A DNA stretch of 64,000 nt, from assembly GCA_029204225.1 (NCBI GenBank), contig CM055109.1, positions 35,598,496 through 35,662,495 of the forward strand, in the 5' to 3' direction. The notes under the pieces are model-generated. The model was not told the origin of the DNA and ran no database searches. It saw only the letters and a program-made list of their open reading frames with translations. The stretch's first letter is position 1. Every line of letters begins with the position of its first letter. A program made the translations under genes and the position numbers. Origin of the DNA: Diphasiastrum complanatum. Lineage: Eukaryota; Streptophyta; Lycopodiopsida; Lycopodiales; Lycopodiaceae. This document shows, piece after piece, positions 57,483 through 64,000 of this stretch.

Positions 57483-58130
57483 ACTCATTGGTAAGTGGAT
57501 TCGGAAAAAACAAGACACATGACTGACAACAAGTCGTGGTTCAAGAAACTGGAGCTTACCAACGACAGAGATAGAGTTATGCAGGCAAATGATGATGAGT
57601 GCCAAATTCATGGATTTGGCGCAATGCCTATTCAATTTTCTGATGGACATGTGAAGATAGTTGAAAACATCTTGTATGTTCCTGGTCTTCATAAAATTCT
57701 ATTGTCTGTTGGTACAATGACGGATCATAAGCTGAAGGTAGAGTTCAACTATAAGAAACATTAGGTCAAGGATGTAAAACTGGGTTTTCAAGTGATTGTT
57801 GATGGCTTTAGAGACAAAACTTGTGGATTGTATAAGTTGAATGTTGTTGTCACACAAAGTGCAATGCCTTGGGCATCGACATCTATATTACAAATTGACC
57901 TATAGCATAGATGATTGGGGAATTTGAACTTCAAGGGCTTGAGGCTGCTTCGCAAGCTCAAGATGACAACAAGCCTACCCAATTTGGATGACAAAGAAGA
58001 ATCCATTTACAAGGGATGCATATTAGGAAAGTTACACATGGAGAAGTTCAACAAAGAAGGGGCAACAAGGGAAAAACGGGTGCCTGAGCTGGTGCACTCC
58101 GATCTATGTGGTAGTTTCAAGATGTGTGAC
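57483..58130 (+). pseudogene. Copia protease and gag-pre-integrase region
   Basis: DSEKTRHMTDNKSWFKKLEL (normally DSGA-x-x-H-M) is followed by MPIQFSDGHVKIVENILYVP and GLHKILLSVG. Then LHRRLGHLN-like sequence reads MGNLNFKGLRLLRK, and CILGKLHMEKF and LVHSDLCGSF mark the integrase start. At about 58140-58160 the integrase breaks off. Confidence 0.75.
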
Positions 58131-58169
58131 AATAAGCTAGTCTCTACACTTGTGAGGTTGGTAAGAAAC

Positions 58170-58850
58170 TTTCTAACCAGGATGAGAGTGTGCTAGTTGA
58201 TGCTACTTTGTTTCGTCAATTAGTTAGTTCACTGATTAATCTCACAACTACATGTCCTGATATAAGCTATGTTGTAAGCATTGTGAGTCAATTCATGGCT
58301 ACTCCTAGGGAGACTCATTGGAAAGCAACGAAGAGGATTTTTCATAAAGAGGACACTAACCCATGGATTGTTATATGAGAGACATCAAACTTTACTAGTT
58401 TTGCAAGGCTTCATAGCTTCAGATTGGGCAGGATGTGTAGACGACAGAAGATCCACCACAGGTTATCCTTTTCACATTAATAATGGTGTGTTTTCTTGGT
58501 CTAGTAAGAAGCAGGATATAGTTGCTCTTTCTACCACAGAAGCAGAGTACAAAGCCCTATGTTAAGCTACATAGGAGACAATTTGGTTAAGAAGGATGAT
58601 GGAAGACATTGGCATGCCACATAGTAAGCCTACAATGATCAGGTGTGATAGCCATAGCGCTATCCAGCTGGCCAACATTCTGTATTTCACGCACGCACAA
58701 AACACATAGAGATCAAATATCATTTCATTAAAGAGAAATTGTTATCTAATGGAATAGATGTAGTGCATTGTAGAACAGAGGACCAACTAGCTTATATGCT
58801 TACTACAGCTTTAAGTATTGATAAATTTAAGTTTTTCCAGAGAAAAGCTC
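58170..58850 (+). pseudogene. Copia RT end and RNase H
   Basis: LVDATLFRQLVSSLINLTTT and CPDISYVVSIVSQFMATPRE are the RT tail. ASDWAGCVDDRRSTTGYPFH and WSSKKQDIVALSTTEAEYKA are the RNase H core with its acidic residues. CDSHSAIQLAN and an HARTKHIEIKYHFIKEK-type motif follow after a frame change. The order and spacing match copia, but the catalytic YVDD part of RT is deleted. Confidence 0.85.
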
Positions 58851-59083
58851 TTTGTAAGAAAAGTAAAGTCGGGCTTAAGAGAGAGTCTTAGAATAAGTAA
58901 GCCTGAGTTTTTATTACAGTTTCATGACTATTTTCCGTTTAGCAGTATTTTGAAAATTTTCATATATGATAGTGTGTATGTGTGCCATGCGGACAACACA
59001 TACTATTTGGGTTCAAGACACGCGTCTCATAATGGGGATCGTATTGCCATGCAGGGTACCCCTAAAAGTAAGATTGTATATGT

Positions 59084-59915
<832 letters not shown>

Positions 59916-60051
59916 TATATGTACTCTTTTAGTCTTTTGTGAATATAGTTCATGAAGCATTCTCTTGGGTTGTGGAATCATCTCTCTTTCAGTTATGAGT
60001 GTGTCTAATGAATTGCTTGCTAAGGTAGCTAGTTATTACTACTAGTAAGAT

Positions 60052-62477
60052 CTGTGATGGTGAATCATTGTTGGATCAAGATCTATTTTTGTGCAATTTT
60101 ATAAATCATGTATGTGGAAATTGACAAATTCTAGCTTGGTTTGTACGTTTTTTGTGATCATTGTAATCCGCACGTGTAAATCCATGTTGCCCCATGTGAA
60201 GGCTAGCCTAGGTAGGCTATATCTCAATCATAAGGATTAGCTACGTGAGTTGGTCAAGTTTCCTAGATTGTAGGACCAAACTCCTCAAATCATGGAGGTA
60301 GTTGAGTAACCTAGCCGCCAAATTGGCATAACTCTAGGGTTAGGTAAGATTGGCATATTAGGACAACTAAATGTCAATTAGGTTTCTTGAAAAATGTTGA
60401 ATTTTCACCAACCAGCTGAGGAGGAGATCCCTATTATACTTTCAATCTATCATTTCATAGATGCAAGGTCAAGATTTGAGGGCAAATTGGCATTCTCGAG
60501 TATTTCCATCATTTTTCTATATTGCTTATAAGACACAGGATCAAATTGATCTATGAGAGTTGTGTGCATAGAATATAGGAGATTCTTGATATAGAATATT
60601 TCTTGAATGAGGAATATGCTAGGTTATTGATTGAATCCCAGTGAGCTCATATTGGATGACAGAGTCTAACTAATATCAAGGATAACCACTGAATTCAGTT
60701 GGAATTCAGCAGAACTTTGTAATATCTAGATGTTGTTCTAGGTGATTGTATAAAGTTTATATTATTAAAGATGGGTGCTAAAATGGTTCTTATTCTTGTA
60801 ATCCAGTAATTTTCTCTGTGGAAAAGATTTCAGAATGATTCTCATATATCCTGAGTGGCTCTTTCAAGCTTTTTTATATAATCCTTTTTTTCTTCTTCTT
60901 TGAACTAGCTCTATAGGTGAATTTTCATGTTGCTCTTGCTAAAATTTAAATCAGTTTGGTAACTCAAAGTGGCTACTGGTATTCTAAAAGTAGGTTGCTA
61001 TAGAACTAGGCTTGTGGGCCAAAGTATTTGGTGAAACTTGCTTGAATTTGCTAGCTCTTGAGGAGTGTAAACTCTAATTGTTAATTTTTCCAATGAATCT
61101 GAAAAAGTTGGTTGTATCCTTAGGTAAATCAAGTTCAACATCGGAATCAACCATTCTTCCAAATTACTTCAAGGAACAATGAGATTCGATCTAGATTTTT
61201 CAATTAACTCATATCTCTAATCAGATCAGGAAAAGCTTTATCACTTGATTTCAATCAGATTTTGATTTTGGAAAAAAGATCTTGAACAAGTGATCAAAAC
61301 TCTAGAAATATAAATCTCTCAGAATTAATATCAAATTGTAATAGAATCTTCTAAAAATTTGACAGTAGCTAGATCTGGTAGATCAGAACTTAGAAATAGT
61401 ACTGGCGAAGGTTCTCTAGGAGAAGGGTGACTCGGCGAGGGTTTTTTCACTACTATTTTTGGTAAAGAATCATTTATCTGGATGTTTCTAAAAAATCCGA
61501 TAAAACTATCCTTCACTTGATTGATAGTAGGTATATTTGGTAATGAAAATACTAGGGTAGAACTGGTGAAGGTTCTAGTTTGATGAACAATGACTTTTTA
61601 CAGCTTGGTGAGGATTAAGATAGACTTTTTGGATAATCTAGATAGATCTAACCTTCGCCAAACTCAAAAATGATGGATTACTATTTTTGGAAATCTCAGA
61701 CAACTCGGCGAAGGTTCAAGCAAAGGATCAAGAGTGATGATGTTATTTTTGTAAAAAAGAGCACTTTTTTTGACAAAAATAGCTCAATATAACAACTGGC
61801 CTAGACTTAACATTTGTCCAACTTTCGGATTACCAAGTAGTATGATGGACTGACTCTGACCAATGGCGAAGGTTCAGGTGAAGGTTCCTCTCAGAGAACT
61901 AATATTATTGTAGAAAGATATTAAACTTTCTACAAAAGGCTACCAACTGTGAAATCGTCAACTAGTTTCGACATTTTATTTGGCAATTTTAGAGGCCAAA
62001 ATGAAATCTCAACTTAGAGTTAGTTTCATATTTGTCAATTAGGGCCTAAATAGTGGATTTACTATTTTGACAAGTAGATAAGTAGATGAGGTGAGATTTG
62101 GACCCATTCTAATTGGCTAATTTTGGTACATTGCATCTAGACTACATTTCTAGGTTTTTGATGAAGTATCCATCTCTTGTGTTTCTATGTCCATCTCATG
62201 TGTTTCTCTCTTGATATCTTGGCTTTCTATGTGTAGAATGTTGATATCTTGGTAGATCTTGGATCCACACGTGTGAAGTATTGCACTTTACTACTTATGT
62301 ATGGACAAGGAAATACTAAGTCATATCTAAGTGCTTATGATCATATCTTTGTGCATTTCTAAGTTCTAGCATGCATAAAGTAGTGATTTCTATCTTCTAG
62401 CTATTTCTAAATGTGCAACCAAATTGGCCCAAGATCTTGTTGATCCACTAATGTGATTTGGATCTGTATTTTTCCAC
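60052..62477. other. No gene; probably includes an unmapped LTR
   Basis: Only short frames are present. 61390-61890 repeats the word GGCGAAGGTTC (and variants) about six times in irregular spacing. The right end must contain the 5' LTR of the element whose primer-binding site is at 62481, but its start cannot be set without the 3' LTR. Confidence 0.5.
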
Positions 62478-64000
62478 ATGGTATTAGAGTAGGTTGCAGG
62501 CCAAATTTGGTGGATTTTCCAAATCTAGAGGTGAATTTGAGGGCGCCATGAATTCTATGTGAATTTGGAGGTGTTTCTAACTCAAATCTTGTAGTTTCAA
62601 TTATAGAGTTTGGATCTTTGTGATCTTAAAATCATTTAGGTCAAAATACTTGTAGATGGATTCGGCTATTACCAAAGTTAGGTCCATCCCCTATGTCCAA
62701 GGTACCCCTTAAAGGTCCAAACCATTTACAGCCATGATATTCTTCTCCCCTTATTCAAGTTTTGTTTGCAAAACTTAAAGTTATTTGATGGGAGTTCACC
62801 TTGGATTGCATAAGATTGTACAAGATTAGAAAAGTCATCACTTAGTCCATTCAATACCACTTGGATGAGCTCATTTTGGTTTATAGCTGGGACATCTTGA
62901 GCACACTATACGATGTGCGGAACGTAGCTTCCAACCTACACTCAGAAGGAGATTCTTCTCTCTCAAGATGAAAAATGGTGATTCACTAAAAAATCACATC
63001 AACCAGTTCAAGGACTTGCTGCAACAAATGGTTGTTGTTGGATCAATCATAGATGATCAAGATGCAGTAATGACACTGCTTTCAAGCTCACCAGCTCATA
63101 TGACAGCTGGGTGATGATCATCATGACACACTTAGCGTTGACTCTATCACGAGTCATCACGATGTTGCTATAGGAAGAGACCAAAAGAAACAAACCATCT
63201 AGTTCCTCAACAATCGACTCTCATGCCTTATACACCAACAAAATCTCAAGTAAGTAGAAGAAGAAAGGCCCGAAATCAATTAGAAGCTTACACAATGTCA
63301 AGAGCAGTTGAATCCTCTAAAAAAGAAGAAGATGTTTTACAAATACTACAAACGAACCAACCACGAGATCCAAGATTGTCGCATTCTACAAGCCAAGAAC
63401 AACAAAGAGAAATCAAATCAGATGGCAAATGCAGCTACAGAAGCACCTCAGCCCAATCAAAAAGTGAATCACGATGCATTCATGACAAATAGTCAAGAAG
63501 CATCTGACGACAGCTCTTGGTTTCTTGATTTTGGAGCCTCTAAGCATATGACGAACCATATTGGCTATTTCGAATCCTATATGCCTTACAGTACCAAGTA
63601 TGTTCACCTGGGCGACAATAGCACAAAAGCTATCAACGGTGAAGGTACATTAAGATTAAGCTTTGTAAATAATCAATCCAAACTACTTTCAAATGTCCTT
63701 CATGTACCAAATATTTCTACAAATATGCTCTCTATAAGCAAAATTACAAATTTAGGACACAAAGTAGAATTCAAATAAGATCAACGTAAAGTAGTCGATA
63801 GGACAAGCAAGATCCTAGCACTCAGAAAGAGACATGGATACTTGTACAAATTAAGTCATTGTTTTTCTTCCTCTAGTCAGGCTCTCAGTACTTCTGTTCA
63901 AATCAATAAAAGTTTACTTTGGCATTATAGACATGGTCATTTGAATCATGCTTCTGTATTGCACATGTCTAAGCATTCTATTGTACGTGATCTCGACTAT
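62478..64000 (+). mobile_element. Ty1/copia element, 5' part, runs off the window
   Basis: TGGTATTAGAGTAGGTTGCA at about 62481 is a primer-binding site typical of plant copia elements. Gag follows (about 62930-63110: TLRRRFFSLKMKNGDSLKNH and QMVVVGSIIDDQDAVMTLLS), then knuckle/protease (63308-63778) and gag-pre-integrase (LLWHYRHGHLNHASVLHMSK, 63915-63974). Stops after the gag core suggest inactivity. The gag and knuckle resemble the minus-strand relic at 38.8-39.7 kb. Confidence 0.8.
63308..63778 (+). pseudogene. Copia knuckle and protease region
   Basis: A 156-residue open frame reads MFYKYYKRTNHEIQDCRILQ, a CCHC-like knuckle with both first cysteines lost. SSWFLDFGASKHMTNHIGYF is the protease active site, with DSGA reading DFGA. 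LLSNVLHVPNISTNMLSISK follows. Loss of the knuckle cysteines and the active-site Ser makes function unlikely. Confidence 0.8.

Overview
The window is plant nuclear DNA. It holds large interrupted genes with GT-AG introns, two recognisable plant gene families, and dense Ty1/copia, Ty3/gypsy, hAT, LINE and Helitron-like debris. It also carries long (CT)n tracts and CCCTAAA-like plant telomeric sequence. Introns of 7.8 and 11.6 kb filled with transposons suggest a large-genome vascular plant. A fern or other seed-free lineage is my guess, but the sequence alone does not prove it. I saw no rRNA, tRNA, CRISPR or prokaryotic feature.

Layout, left to right. 1-2.7 kb: non-coding DNA with a six-copy 157-bp tandem array and a second array of about 60-bp units, directly upstream of the first gene. 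2.77-28.74 kb (+): a ten-exon gene for a cytoplasmic receptor-like kinase. It has an N-terminal universal-stress-protein-like (USP) domain and a C-terminal kinase-like domain in which the catalytic HRD reads QTD. All exon phases close on 830 residues. Intron 1 holds a small hAT MITE. Intron 2 (11.6 kb) holds a gypsy relic, an LTR element with an unfamiliar proline-rich/AT-hook ORF, a foldback element, an internally deleted hAT transposon and a LINE fragment. Intron 8 (7.8 kb) holds a gypsy integrase relic and a copia element with both LTRs, an internal inversion and a secondary insertion.

28.7-46.8 kb: intergenic, with one tentative small two-exon gene (30.7-31.3 kb, minus), degenerate telomere-like repeats, and a broken PIF1/Helitron helicase next to a copy of a piece of a downstream gene's intron. 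Several copia pieces follow: a minus-strand gag-to-RT relic, a plus-strand RNase H/3' LTR fragment and a minus-strand integrase. A gypsy RT scrap also lies here.

46.83-50.84 kb (-): a complete eight-exon CBP60-type calmodulin-binding transcription factor gene (669 residues, all phases close). Its upstream region is GC-rich, with a G-box, an ACGT element, a (CAG)11 run and a perfect inverted repeat.

53.6-64 kb: a LINE fragment, then a copia element that lost its integrase and most of its RT and has a (CT)n-rich insertion in its 3' LTR, and finally the start of another plus-strand copia element running off the window.

The two host genes both fit plant stress or defence signalling by family, but nothing in the sequence links them functionally. 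The rest is transposon accumulation, and several rearrangements in it can be read at near base resolution.
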